Origin: Tetragonia tetragonoides
Lineage: Eukaryota > Streptophyta > Magnoliopsida > Caryophyllales > Aizoaceae
Assembly: GCA_038025085.1 (NCBI GenBank)
Contig: CM076144.1
Location: forward strand, 16,827,501-16,891,500
DNA: 64,000 nucleotides
Reading direction: 5' to 3'
Shown here: positions 48,345 through 60,763 of the stretch, piece after piece
Numbering within the stretch: the stretch's first letter is position 1
Layout: the number at the start of each line of letters is the position of its first letter
Notes under the pieces: generated by a model
The model's database searches: none
Seen by the model: only the letters and a program-made list of their open reading frames with translations
What the model was told of the DNA's origin: nothing
Position numbers and translations under genes: made by a program

Positions 48345-49346
48345 TGATGGGGGGGGCATCCAACTTAATTATGATTCAAAAGAATATCATACCTTATGTT
48401 GACAGCAGCTTGGATAAACAATGATACTATGAGTCCTTAATGTTTTTTCCATCATTTAATCTCTGTTTGTCTGTACTATTAGTCCGTACACAATAAGCAT
48501 TTGTAATTAGCTTAATTATCCTGCACCACGCATGCAGTTAGCGTAATCAGCAAATGTAAATAGTTGTAATTGCATTTTCAATTCCATAAATGTAGCTGCT
48601 GAGATGAGGCGCGCCTAGAGCACATGTCAACCTTAAGAACAAATAAGATAAGAATGAGACTAATGACACATGTACCAACTCTTGTCCTTTGCAAAGGACA
48701 AAATGTCACCCACCCATGTCCTTTGCAAAGGACGAAATGGCAATTGTCAAGTAGTCCGAATATGCTATGGACGCAATTCCAAAGTGGTCGTGAATGAATG
48801 TGGCTCTTTTATGGACCAAATGCTCAATACTCAGCGCCTTGGGCACCACTCCTCCTCTTAGACAACTCATCCCATTCTAGATCATTCGCAGGATTTTTCG
48901 GACCAATATTCCCCTATAAATATGTAAGCTTGAGTTGCTGGCAGACGAAGAGCATGATGATGATGAATTTCAATATTAGAGTGTTATCTCTTTTAAATCT
49001 TTGAGTTTGGTTTATTCTTTTTCTAAAATACTTAGTGCTTAATTGCTTGAGTGTTCTTGAGAGGAGTAGGAAATCGAATGCTATTGTAATTAGTGTGGTG
49101 CTTAATTTGCTTTATCACTAATTACTGTGGTTTTCGTCGATTTGATTGTTTCTTAGTGGTGTTTAAGTACTTTAGCCTTGAATTAATCAAGTTGTTTAGG
49201 CTTGGTGGTGGAAACATTACCCAATTCATATCACTTATTGCTTTCCTTTGATATAAACACAAAATTCCACAAAAGATTTTATCTTTGATTAGAGAACCAG
49301 TTGATAATCCTTTGGGTTGCGTAAATCCGTTGAGTTTTATGCATCA
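48345..49346 (+). repeat. 3' LTR of the non-autonomous element
   Basis: It begins TGATGGGGGGGCATCC and ends TTTTATGCATCA. Differences from the 5' LTR are scattered through the whole length, so the insertion is not recent. Confidence 0.83.
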
Positions 49347-49350
49347 ATTA

Positions 49351-49384
49351 GCTTTCCAAATCTAATAATCTATAGGACTTATAT

Positions 49385-49425
<41 letters not shown>

Positions 49426-50676
49426 CATATTACCAAAATGGCACACCTGTAAAACCAAACAAAAATGCATTAAAATTTTAAAAAAAATCCATTGGAGAGA
49501 GAAAACTTCGCATATTCCACTCTATTATCATATTTCTCAATATACCAAATGAGTTTCGCACCTCAAAATTGGGAAAAAAAAGTTAGAGTGACCCCAAATC
49601 CCAACTTTCTATGTCTCTTTTAAAAAGGGAGTTGGATTCGCGTTCAGTTTTTGGGTTAAGTTACTATTTTACAAGTCTAAATTGCTTTCCAAATGTGAAG
49701 AGCTCTGCATTATACTTTATAATTGTAAGTGAAATTTTCTTTGGTGTGCTCCGTCAAATTCCTTCACCATCAACAAATCTGTTTATAATGCTTATTTCGC
49801 ATCCTTGGAGTTTATTCACTCTTACTCGAATATACAATAGTGACTTCTCTTCGTAATGTAGCTTTTTAAGTTCCTCCATTAAATTTTGGCACTTCTCAAG
49901 CATGTCAGCTTGTAGTGGCAAACTCAGTATCTTGTGTCTTCTTAATCTTCATGCAACACCATAATCGTTGTCCATGTTGATAAATAGCATGGATAATCGC
50001 TAATCCTCCAAGTAAATATTCAACTTTATTTACATAGTTACTATGAGTGTTGCACAACATTTTCACATTCCAGAGTAGTTAACTAAACTAACTTGATTAT
50101 GGAGTTTATATTTCTTTTACACACCTCCACATTTTTGTTGGACCATAATGGCGATGTGTGGTCCAAACAAAAATGAGAAAAATGGTTGACAAAATAGCGT
50201 ACAAAAAGAAAGAGAGTCACTGCTCATCGACAATGAAACGATCATGACATTCTATCACCAATGAATTTACTAAACGCTCCCTTAACCATTTGAAATGAGC
50301 TACCATGATATTTAACGTCCTCAAGGCCACAATAATCATCAATCGTCTCCCTGAAAACTTAAGCCTTTTGTTCGACTATCTATACACCATCTTCCTTCTC
50401 AAATTCTGAAATAATTATGTTAAAACAGAGAAAATCAGCGGGATAACTATTGATTCGCACTTCCTTCGTTAGTATCCTACATGTGAACTCATTTTCACAC
50501 TACCCAAAAATCTATATTATCATGTTGGAGTATCCCGCCTACATGAAGGAATAGCTCAAAGTTATTTGCTATATTTGTGGCCTGGGTTACTCAAAACCTA
50601 TGTGATGTCTGTTATTTAAGTGAAGATATAATTTTAACTTTGCTCTCAACTCTTATGTGTCTTCTTTTATATGAAA
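49351..50676. other. Intergenic sequence, no gene seen
   Basis: It holds a (GA)n microsatellite at about 49388-49424 and otherwise AT-rich unique sequence with scattered stops in all frames. No transposon signature was recognised. Confidence 0.4.
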
Positions 50677-50701
50677 CTAGTTATATTCCCGTGCGATGCA
50701 C
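50677..50701 (-). mobile_element. Helitron-type 3' terminus, minus orientation
   Basis: Read on the minus strand it is GTGCATCGCAC (a short hairpin), then GGGAATATAACTAG followed by T. A GC hairpin about 10 bp before CTAG, with T next, is the Helitron 3' end pattern. Confidence 0.55.
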
Positions 50702-50727
50702 AGTTTGTGTGTCTATAACAACTAAAA

Positions 50728-50728
<1 letters not shown>

Positions 50729-50762
<34 letters not shown>

Positions 50763-50784
50763 ATATATATATATATATATATAT
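50729..50784. repeat. (ATCT)n and (AT)n compound microsatellite
   Basis: About eight ATCT units are followed by about twelve AT units. It lies just inside the left Helitron-type end. Confidence 0.95.
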
Positions 50785-51216
50785 GGGTATAAGCGCTGGT
50801 GAGGTGACAAGTGTCACTCTCCCATTGACTTATACCCAAGCTATTATCTTTGAAGTTTTATTTAAGAGTTATTAGTAGTTAGCATAAAATGAGAGATAAT
50901 AATATAAAGTGTTAAATGTTTTGATTAAAGTATTATCATTAGTGAGGTGGTCTAATGAAAACCTAAAAGTGACATTAATGTTAATGTATTAATAAGTACA
51001 GCTATAATAATAGATATCAATTTTATCATTTTAAATTCCAAAATGGTGTTATCATAGGGAAACTAATTGATATATTATATATGATCTAAAATGGTTTAAT
51101 GTCCAGTTTTAATGTTTTCAACAAAATATAAACTTTAATTGGTATAGATCAGATGATGAATATTCCAGGGAATAGAGATAAATAATATAACAAGGTTTTT
51201 ATAATTGTGGGAATAA

Positions 51217-51457
51217 GGGTCTGTTCTCCTCAACTTCCCATTGAAGTATTCAGTAAAATTCAGTTCAGTAAAAAGAAGTTCAGTTCAGAAGAATTCAGTA
51301 GAGTTCGATGAACCAAAGAACAAATTTACTCTTTGTAATTGTAGATTCAGTAAAAATAAGTTCAGTTCAGAAAAATTCAGTTCAGTTCAGTAAATTTCAG
51401 TTCAGTTCAGTATTGTGCAAATAAGTTCAGTAAAAAAAAAGTGAAGAGAACAAGCCC
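51217..51457. mobile_element. MITE-like element rich in TTCAGT
   Basis: The inverted ends are GGGTCTGTTCTCCTCA and TGAAGAGAACAAGCCC. The interior is mostly repeats of TTCAGTTCAG and TTCAGTAAAA. TAA lies before and TTA after it, so the target duplication is ambiguous; Harbinger-like is the best guess. Confidence 0.55.
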
Positions 51458-52903
51458 TTAACGTACAAGTGTCACCTTTTGATGAATTACATACTATTTT
51501 CCATTTTTCTAAATGGTGAGTTGTAGCTATTTTTTTACCCCAATTGAAAGAAGGTTGGGCGTCTTTCAACTTTTAGATTCCAATTAGTGAAATACACATT
51601 AAGGCACAATCTGATCAAACCGACGATTGTTTCACAACAAAAATTATATCAGTTGGTATAAGGGTAAGTGAAAATTGACCATTTATTTGTGGGGATAATC
51701 GTCGTTAATATGACATCGTTAAGTATTTAATTACGTTTTATATTTGAGATCTAAACACAGTTTAGACATAAAATTTGTACGGATATGCTTAAATAAAATG
51801 TCATGGCTCACATTTGGAGTGACATATTATTAAGTGTGTACAATTGCAAGTTGAGTTACAAGTGATATTTTATTTTATTATTAAGAGAATGATGGGTGAT
51901 GTGACATATATAATATTTTGACTAATCTCTATTTTTCATTAATATTTAAATAAATATGTATAATTTTAAAATATAAGAAGTTAATTTGAACATAAAAATA
52001 TAGTGATAAATTGGTCGTCCGTGGACCGTGCGTATTACGGATAAAGTCCTAACATGTATATAATTTTGGGTAAGATCGCAAGTAATGTGACAAGTGTCAC
52101 GTATTGATTGGTTATTCTTAATTTTTCTTTTTCTTTTCTTTTCTTTTTTTTTTTGTATTTGTTATGGAGAATAATGAGTTCTGATAAATAAATATCGTAC
52201 AATAATTGGTATATTCTGTTCATATTTCTTATTAAATACAATCTAAAATGGGATTAATGTACAACTTTAACGTTTTCAATTGTTAACTAATTCGGTAATG
52301 TAAGGATGCTAGATTTCAGTTATCTATAGAAAATGACGAGCAAAAAAGTTGTCTTTAATAAATCATATTTTCATTCAAAAAAATAATTAAAAAAACTTCT
52401 AATAATTAGGTATAACTATAAATATTTGTGGGGATAGATGCACGTAGCATAACAAGTGGTACATAGTTGTAGGTATAAAAGCATGTAACTATAAGTATCA
52501 CATCTTCATAATAGTCTTTTTTTTTTCATTCGAAAGAAGGTTAGACTTTCAACTTTTAAATTTTAATTAGCAAAAACACACATTAAGGGACAAACGGATC
52601 GGATCAAACTGGTTGAGGGTAAAATCACAAGTTTGACATGTGACTGAAATTTCCAAAGAAATGATCAATCAAATAAAGTGACAAGCACGGTCACATTTAG
52701 AGTGACAATTTGTTAAGTTATTTGTTTGAGGTACAATTACATGTTAGGTGTTCAGCAATAGATATTATTATTTTATTATTTTGACAGCTCACTAATAGTA
52801 TTTTTGGAGATCACCATTTTCATTCAAAAATATTTTTGCATTATTAAAAAAAAAAATAATAATTATCTAAACATATTAAAATATATAGTAATAAAAGGAT
52901 AGT

Positions 52904-52930
52904 CCGTGCGTAGCACGGGTATCCTCCTAG
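52904..52930 (+). mobile_element. Helitron-type 3' terminus, plus orientation
   Basis: The hairpin CCGTGC-GTA-GCACGG (52904-52918) is followed by GTATCCTCCTAG and then T. This matches the canonical Helitron 3' end (hairpin, CTRR, insertion before T). A related hairpin-like GTGGACCGTGCGTATTACGG lies at about 52020. No Rep/helicase gene is near, so any element would be non-autonomous. Confidence 0.65.
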
Positions 52931-54689
52931 TATATATATAGATTCTTGGGTATAAGCACTGGTGAGGTGACAAGTCTCTCCGGTTGGCTTATACCCAAGT
53001 CATTAGTTAAAACTTATTTTTCTTTTTTTTTAGAGTAGTTATGATTAAATAGTTAATCAACATTAATGATGCAAATTAATAGGAAAGGTCAATAGTTTGA
53101 ATTAAATTTTTGGCATAATTTAGGTAGTTAATGATATAATTAATAAAGGCACATTAAAAATGATATAATCGTATGAATTGGTACACTATAAATATAAAAG
53201 ATATTAGTTTATCATTTCTTTTAATAATCTTTACTGGTTTGTTTTTTAGCATTTCACCTTTTACTTTTCGATTAAAGATGCACATGTTAAATAATAGTTT
53301 GAACAAACTATGTATCATTTAACTAAAATTCGTTTATTCGTGGGTGAAATTGGAAGTTATGTCACAAGTGATTAATTGACCTGTGACTAATATTTGTGAG
53401 GATAAGCTCAAGTACTGTGACAAGAGTTACATTTTGAGTTACCTTTTTGACTTGGGTCACCATTTTTTTTTTTGAATTTTATATTTGTGGGTATGCAAGC
53501 ATATCTAATCCCTATTTATTGGTACACGTGCACTAGATAATGTGACAATAATTACATTTAAGTTACCATTTTTATTGAGATTGATGATTGTGGTGATTTG
53601 TGGGTATTGTATAAGAGTTAGTAATAGTAATATGACAAGGCAAGTGATACATACCTAATCTTAGGGGGATAAGCATAGATAATGTGATAAGAGTCACATA
53701 TAGAATCATGATTTTTTTGGAATTAAGTTTTATATTTACAGGTTTAATGGCAGGGTACATTGCAAGCTAAGTGATGTTTCATTGATATTCGTGGGTAACA
53801 TGTGAGTAAGTGACTAATCTCTGTGGAATTATACCCTAAAAAATTAATAATGGAATAATTGTATATGTAAAAAGGGTATACATTTAGTCACCCTTTTTTT
53901 ATTATTAATTCTATATTTGTGGGTACAATACCGATTACGTGACACTTGACATGCAATGAATATCTATAGGAAAAGTATATGTGATATATAAACATCAAAT
54001 CACATGCTTATTATGCTTTATCTTTATAGAGTTATGTGTACTTTATAAAAAAATTATAACCTAATATAGAAAATAATATATAGAGACAGTTTATGCAAAT
54101 GATATATTTGCCCATTTTAGTGGCACAATATTAGTGGTCAATCAATTATTTATGTACAATATTCTTGGATCATTTTGGTAAAATGCATAAATTAATATAA
54201 AAAAAGATAATGATTTTTATTTATAGAATTTTAAATATCTTTTATGATGAGATTATCATAAATATACTATCTTAATTGATGTTATTTTGTTTTATTTTTT
54301 TTTGCAACTATTAGTCTGTTAAATTTCAAATGACCTATTTAGGAAGACACATATTAACCCACAATTTGATCAAAACCTACCAATTTTTAATAAAAAAAAA
54401 TAGTTGGTATAAGCGCGTAAGTTATTGACAGTTGATTTGAATTTATGGGATAACCTTTAGTTCTATGACAAGAGTTTACATATTTATTAAGTTTTATATT
54501 TGTGGGTAACCTATCCACCTGACAAGTGACATGTGATTAATATTTTTGAGATATGGCATATTAGGGTCACATTGGAGTCACAATTTGTAAGACTAGGGTC
54601 AAAGCACAAGTCATATGACATGTGTAATAGTTTGACTGGTGACCATACATTGGTATAACTTTGAAAAAACAATCAAAAAATTTGTAAGA

Positions 54690-56640
54690 AAAATAAAGCA
54701 TATATATATATATATATAAAGTTGAGTGTTACACGTGTGGTGATGACACGTGGGACGCCAACTAGGAGGGCTTAGATAGTATAGTGATGACATGTAAGCG
54801 CCACACAAGCAAAACATAAGAGAGAATCCAAGTGTCATCCATTATTAATGCATTATCATTAGTTGAGTTTGTTATTTTTATTAGTATATTGTTCCAAACT
54901 AGAAAATAAAATAAGTTTAGTTATGTAACTCAAAAAACTATGAATTTTACTTCAATAGATTGGATTTTAATAGTACTTCAAAATGAGATACATATGTCCT
55001 ATAAAATTTGGGTCCATATAAAAGTTGGTCCAATTTGTCTGTGCATGACACGTGAGATACCACGTAGGGCCATTCTTCATGTGAGGACGACACATGTGAT
55101 GCGCCGCTTGCGTATGATGATGACACACAAGCCGCCATGTAAGCAGAATCATGTCATATAGTAAAACACATCATCCACAATTAATGTTACATATTTAATT
55201 ATTATCATACATTAAGATTATAAAATAAAATAACTTTAGTTACGTAACTCAAGAAATTTTATATATTACTCTATTGGATTGGATTTGAAAAATACTTTAA
55301 AATGAGATAAATATGTCCTAAAAAAGTTTGATCTTCTACGTGCGGTGACGACATGCAGGACGCCACATAAGAGGGAATGTACGTGTGAACATGACACGTA
55401 GACGCCACATGTGTACAACTTTGTCACATAGCCTAAAAAAAAAAAACTTCCAAGTGTCCTAAAACAATTATTACTGGACTTTGTTATATACTTATTAGCA
55501 TATTATTTCAAAACTATATAATAAAATATCTTTAGTTAGATAGCTCTAAAATGAGATGTATAAGTTTTGGTAAAACCTTGGGATAGCCATATTTTTATTA
55601 TAGTTGTTGAAAATCACGTCACTTGAATATATAAGTAACCGAGATATATGATGAACATTTTATTTCATTTCGAAATAATTTTTTTAATATTTATGTATAA
55701 GAAAAACGGAGCTTGACACGTGGGATGCCATGTAACTCCTCAAATTCATGTGATGATGATATGTGAGTCGCGACGCAAGCTGTTCTTACAAGTGATGAAG
55801 CATTAATGCTTTGTAATTATGTGACTTAATTAATACAATAGTATAATTATTATATGTCATATTATTGTTCAAATTATAAAATAAAATATTTTTTGTTACG
55901 CAACTTTAAAAATCATAATTCTTACTTCATTGCATTAGGTCCACAAAATACTTCAATATGAGATAGATATGTCCTATATTTGACTTTATAATGTTCGGTA
56001 GAAGTTTTTTGTTTGATGGAAACTGTGAAAGAAGTTAAGGAGATAAGACACATCTGATATAGATAAAGTTGGGTCCATTTTGTGCGGGGATGCCACGTGG
56101 ACGGAATTTTGGTGTGGAGTTGAAATGTGGACGACACATGGATGATGGATGCCAATTTGGTGCATGGAGGACATGTGAATGTTCAATCATGTTCCACATT
56201 AAAGCTTAGTTGCGAAGAAAACTAAGTGTCTGTTACATTCAATCCATACACATTAGGGATGCCACGTGCAAGATAGTTCGATGTGGGATTGACATGTGTA
56301 CTACACGCGGATGCCAACAGTGTAAGGATAAAATGCGGATGTCCAGTCATCATCAACATTAGAGCTTTGTCATCAAATTAATTACAACTGTAATTATACA
56401 CTTAAAACCACTTATAATAAATCAATACATATTAAGGATGCCACGTGGATGAAAATTTAGTGTGGGGTTGACATAGAACGACATGCGAATGACAAGTTGG
56501 TGTAAGGATGACATGCGGTTTTTCAGTCATCGTCTACAAATTATACACTTAAAAACACTTTTAAATTATAAACGTGAAAAAATGAAGAGTTAAATTCAAT
56601 CAATACACATTATTATTACTTTTGTTAAAGTGTATAGTGG
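54690..56640. repeat. Decayed tandem repeats with ACGTG-containing units
   Basis: Units of about 300-370 bp can be followed by AAAATAAAATAACTTTAGTTACGTAACTC-type segments near 54903, 55225, 55520 and 55880. Each is followed by AATGAGATA-x-ATATGTCCT and by GATGACACGTGGGACGCCA-type segments. After 56220 shorter units of about 185 bp carry GGATGCCACGTG. Copies are strongly diverged. The array is interrupted at 56813 by a large LTR. Confidence 0.65.
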
Positions 56641-57047
56641 GTTCAAATCATTATATTGATAATTGATGTATCATTTTAGCTTTCTTTATTTAAATACGTT
56701 TAGATGTATTTAAAAATATTTATCAAAGATAGATGAATGTGGAAACTGATTATTTTAAAGTGTTTAAATAAATAATCAGTTGTGCGTATAAAAACGATGG
56801 TGTTGCACATGGTGTAGACGCCGAATTTTGACTTGTATTTCTTTTAAATAATTATTACAGTTAATATTAGCATTAACTGTAATTACCCTAATTAAATAAG
56901 TCATTTGGGCTAAAAGGGCATTTATGGTCCATAAGGTGACCCAACCCATTAACAAAGCAAAGCCCAAAGTCCAAAAGAGAAAATAAATCAAAAATCCAAA
57001 AAAGAATATAAAAGAGAAAATGCAAAAAATGAATACGGATTGGAATT

Positions 57048-57107
57048 ATGATGTCATGCATGACATCATTTCATGACATCATCTCATGATGTCATGCATG
57101 ACATCAC
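57048..57107. promoter_or_regulatory. Palindromic TGATGTCA/TGACATCA cluster in U3
   Basis: A perfect 22-bp palindrome (57048-57069) centred on ATGCAT is followed by TTCATGACATCAT and by a second 20-bp palindrome (57088-57107) of the same core. The half sites resemble bZIP-type TGACNTCA elements. It lies about 500 bp upstream of the TATA box. Confidence 0.6.
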
Positions 57108-57570
57108 AATATTCCCATGTTCCCATCCAATAGCTAAAGACAAAAGGGAATAAGGGTATCAAGTAGAAATACCAAAATACCCTCCCTTTTTCCATAAATT
57201 AACCCCCCACCCAAAAAATTAAATAAAAATAAAAAAAATTCCCCCCTCACAACCGAAAAAGAGAAGAAAAAGAAAAAGAAAAAAAAAAATCTTTTCCCCC
57301 TCCCCCACGTTTTTTTTATTTCTTTTTTTTATTATTTTTATTTTTATTTTGTTTTTCTCTTTTCTATTTTCTCTCCCACCTTATCTCATCTTTTCTCTTT
57401 CCTACTCACTTCCATCTCAAAAGATTCTCCCATCTTCTTTTCATCACCACAAATGTGACATTTGTCACTCTCCCATCCACATTCTCTCACACCCCATTTT
57501 ACCATCCACCTCCCACCAAATCTCACCCTCCATTTCCTAACCCTAATTCACCCCTCATCTTCCCCCCCTT

Positions 57571-57578
57571 TATAAATA
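57571..57578 (+). promoter_or_regulatory. TATA box of the large LTR
   Basis: CCCTTTATAAATACCCCC is a clean plant-type TATA context. It is followed by TCTCATCTCTACTTATCTCTC, a pyrimidine-rich initiator-like area. Confidence 0.65.
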
Positions 57579-58162
57579 CCCCCTAAAAAACTAACCTAAG
57601 GGCCCTTTGCCTCTTTCTCATCTCTACTTATCTCTCTAGTTTTTCCTATCATCTTTTCAACTTACTTCAACTTTTGAAGGTTTTCTAAAAACTTCTTCTA
57701 TTTCTAAAATTTCTTTTTTTATCTAGTTAGTACAAACTGAAGGGCGTTTGTACTAATTAACTTAATTTTGAAGATTGAGATTTCTAGATCTACGCAAAGG
57801 TAATCTTTTATCTCTCTCCTTCAATTATTTATTTTCTAAATGTTTTTACTAACCATTTTATTTTGTATATAAATTGCTATTAAACACTATTATCCCCCCT
57901 TAATAATCCCATTTTCACCGGTTGGACTCTTTTTAGGTGTGGGCATGAACCACCCTATTTTTTGAGCGGCCAAAAATTCCTATGTAAGGGTTCAAGTGCC
58001 CACGCGAACCCGTCTCCATGGAGAACTTAGATCCAGCTTGTAGAGAGTGATTTTTTGCGGTGAGGAAGAGAGTTGCTTGTGCCAAAATTGTGTGATCAAT
58101 GAATGTTTCTCTCTTTTTCATCACCATTTTCATTTTTTTTATACTTGAAATTGAATAAAAAA

Positions 58163-58210
58163 GGTCATTTTGCATATAGAGGTCATTTTGCATATAGAGG
58201 TCATTTTGCA
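58163..58210. repeat. 18-bp tandem repeat, 2.7 copies
   Basis: GGTCATTTTGCATATAGA is repeated at 58163 and 58181, with a partial third copy at 58199. It is flanked by a longer direct repeat ending ATACTTGAAATTGAATAAAA (about 58141 and 58220). Confidence 0.9.
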
Positions 58211-58531
58211 TTTTTTTTATACTTGAAATTGAATAAAAAAGGTCATTGTACAAAGTTGTAATAAATCGGATAGTTGACAGTTTTTAGAGCATAATTTATT
58301 TGTAGATCTAGGAAGCTCCAACAGTTGGAATTTGATGAAATCAGTGTCATAGGAAACCTTGTTCAGAGGGCTTTCTACCGAGATGAAAATCGTCCAGATC
58401 CAACGGTTAAGTCATCCGCAATTGAATTTTGAAGTTTCTGTATCTAAAAATAACCAATGTCCATAGATCTGTAAATAACTAACAAACGGTTAAGTTTTGA
58501 GCTTGGTCTATTTCTGAGTAAATTGAAGAGT

Positions 58532-60763
58532 ATTTTCCTAGATTTTTACTGCCACCTATTTCGTCCATTTTGGATACCAAATAAGTTTTAAATGATTTTT
58601 GAAAAGACGAAGAAGTGTTGTCCCTTTGAAGATTTTCTCAGATTTTGACCCTGTAAATAAATGGCTCAGTTTAACCACTTAGGATAGTGCGTTTTCTTTG
58701 ATATTTTTTTAGGAAGTACCTAATGTGTAGGATTCAATATTTAAAGAAGAATTCAAGTTTAACAAAGTATATTTAATTCTAAAATTAACATACCGAGTAT
58801 ATGTCCAGAAATGATAACGTTCACTTAACTGAAAAGGCTATGGTGTTTAGCACCTCGTTAATGAAAGATGAACCTTGATTTGGATAATAGACTCCTTAAG
58901 AACCAATATCTGCTTTGGAATCACTCCATTCGGAAGTATTTTCAATTTTTAATGAATTAATCAAACCGACTTTGATTCTGTCAAAATGAAAGACATTTGG
59001 TTATGTTTAGAACATTAGGGCTTTGGTACAGTCCTTTTGTTTATTTTCGTGAAATAACTTAGATTTATCTACATTTCATGAAATTTTGTGTGCATACCCA
59101 CCTTCAAGTCCAGTCTAAGTCCTGTAAATATTAGACCTAGATCACTTGTAAATAATTCCCAATAAATCAAAAACCAATGGTCTGTCCAAAGGGTTCCAGA
59201 AACTCGTATATCGTGAATAACCCACCGATGATCAACTTTCTTGACTTTAGAGTTTTACAGTGGAAATATGAAGTAAAATTAACCAAGTTAGGCTTTTTAA
59301 GCACTCAATTTGGTTTAGTTATGACCGAGATATGAATTTTAGAAGTTCTGTACAGATTATTGTAAAAACGGTTTTGTTCTGTTTTATAAACGATTTTCGT
59401 TTAATTATCAAATGAACCCACAAAAATACAAAATTCTTCAGTTTATTCCTTTAGTGTGTCCCACTAATTATAAAAATAAACTTGGAGTCAAGAAGTCGCG
59501 TTTGGACTAATCACTTGTCGGTTCTTTCAAACCGTTTTTGTAAATAACCAATTCTTTGTAAATAAATCAATTCTTTTGTAAATGAGTCAATCCTTTGTGA
59601 ATAAGTCCAACTTTTGAAGACGAAGATGAAGATCGAGCCCCGGAGGATTTTCCTAGATTTTTATAGCCACCTATTTCGTCCATTTTGGATAGCAAATGAA
59701 TTTTAAATGATTTTTGAAAAGACGAAGAAGTGATGTCCCTTTGAAGATTTTCTCAAATTTCGACCTTGTAAATAAATGACTCAGTTTAACCACTTAGGAT
59801 AGTGTGTTTTCTTTGATATTTTTTTTTTGGAAGTCCCTTGTGTGTCTACTTCAATCTTTAAAGAAGAATTCAAGTTTAACGAAGTAGATTTAATTCTAAA
59901 ATTAACCAACCGAGTATATGTTCAGAAATGATAACGTTCACTTAACTGAAAAGGCTGCGGTGTTTAGTACCTCGTTAATGAAAGATAAACTTTTATTTGG
60001 ATAATAGACTCCTTAAGAACCAATCTAGGCTTTAGAATCACTCTATTCGGATGTGTTTTCGATTTTTAATGAATTAATCAAACCGACTTTGGTTCTGTCA
60101 AAATAAAAGACATTTGGTTAAGTTTAGAACATTAGGGCTTTTGTACAGTCCTTTTGTTTATTTTCTTTAAATAATTTAGACTTGTCTAAAATTCATGAAA
60201 TTTGTTTTACATACCCACCTTCAAGTCTTGTCAAAGTCCTTTAAATATTAGACCTAGATCATTTGAAAATAATTCCCAATAAATCAAAAATCAATGGTCT
60301 ATCCAAAGGCTTTCAGAAACTCGTAAATCGTGAATAACCCATCCATCATCAACTTTATTGACTTGAGATTTTTCCAGTGGAAACAGGAAGTAAAATGAAA
60401 CAAGTTATGCTTTTGAAGCACTCGATTTGGTTGAGTTATGACCGAGATATGAAGTTTAGAATTTCTATCCAGATTATTGTAAAAACGGTTTTGTTCGGTT
60501 TTATAAATAATTTTCGTTTAATTATCAAATGAACCCACAAAAATACGAAATTCTCCACTTTATTCCTTTGGTGTGTCCCACTAATTATAAAAATAAAATT
60601 GGAGACAAGAAGTCGCGTTTGGACTAATCCCTTGTCAGTTCTTTCAAACCGCTTTTGTAAATAACCAATTCTTTGTAAATAAATCAATTCTTTTGTAAAT
60701 GAACCAATCCTTTGTGAATAAGCCCATCTTTTCAAGATGAACATGAAGATCGAGCCCCGGAGG
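58532..60763. repeat. 1.1-kb tandem duplication inside the LTR
   Basis: Copy 1 (58532-59646) and copy 2 (59647-60763) are collinear over their whole length at a period of 1115-1117 bp. Both start ATTTTCCTAGATTTTTA and end GATCGAGCCCCGGAGG. Substitutions and small indels are spread evenly. Confidence 0.92.

Larger units (their letters stand above)
45400..49346 (+). mobile_element. Non-autonomous LTR retrotransposon with gag remnant
   Basis: Two direct repeats of about 1 kb (45400-46355 and 48345-49346) enclose a 2-kb internal region. AATTA precedes the element (45395-45399) and follows it (49346-49350, overlapping the last base), a 5-bp target duplication. A primer-binding site follows the 5' LTR. 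The internal region has only a Gag-like piece and no RT, integrase or RNase H, so it depends on another element. It lies about 740 bp upstream of the P4H start codon, in opposite orientation. Confidence 0.82.
50786..54680. repeat. Decayed repeats built on TGTGACAAGTGTCAC
   Basis: A loose unit of the form GTGGGTATAAGC...GTGACAAGTGTCACAT...TTACC recurs at irregular spacing. Examples start near 50786, 52070, 52430, 52949, 53397, 53490, 53600, 53670, 53925, 54400, 54510 and 54600. Similarity between units is low, but the core and the order of its parts persist. No coding sequence was seen. Confidence 0.5.

Noticed and set aside
57933..58253. 106-codon minus-strand frame with repeated MQNDLY
   Set aside because: The repeat is the 18-bp tandem repeat in the LTR read in one frame; no coding evidence.
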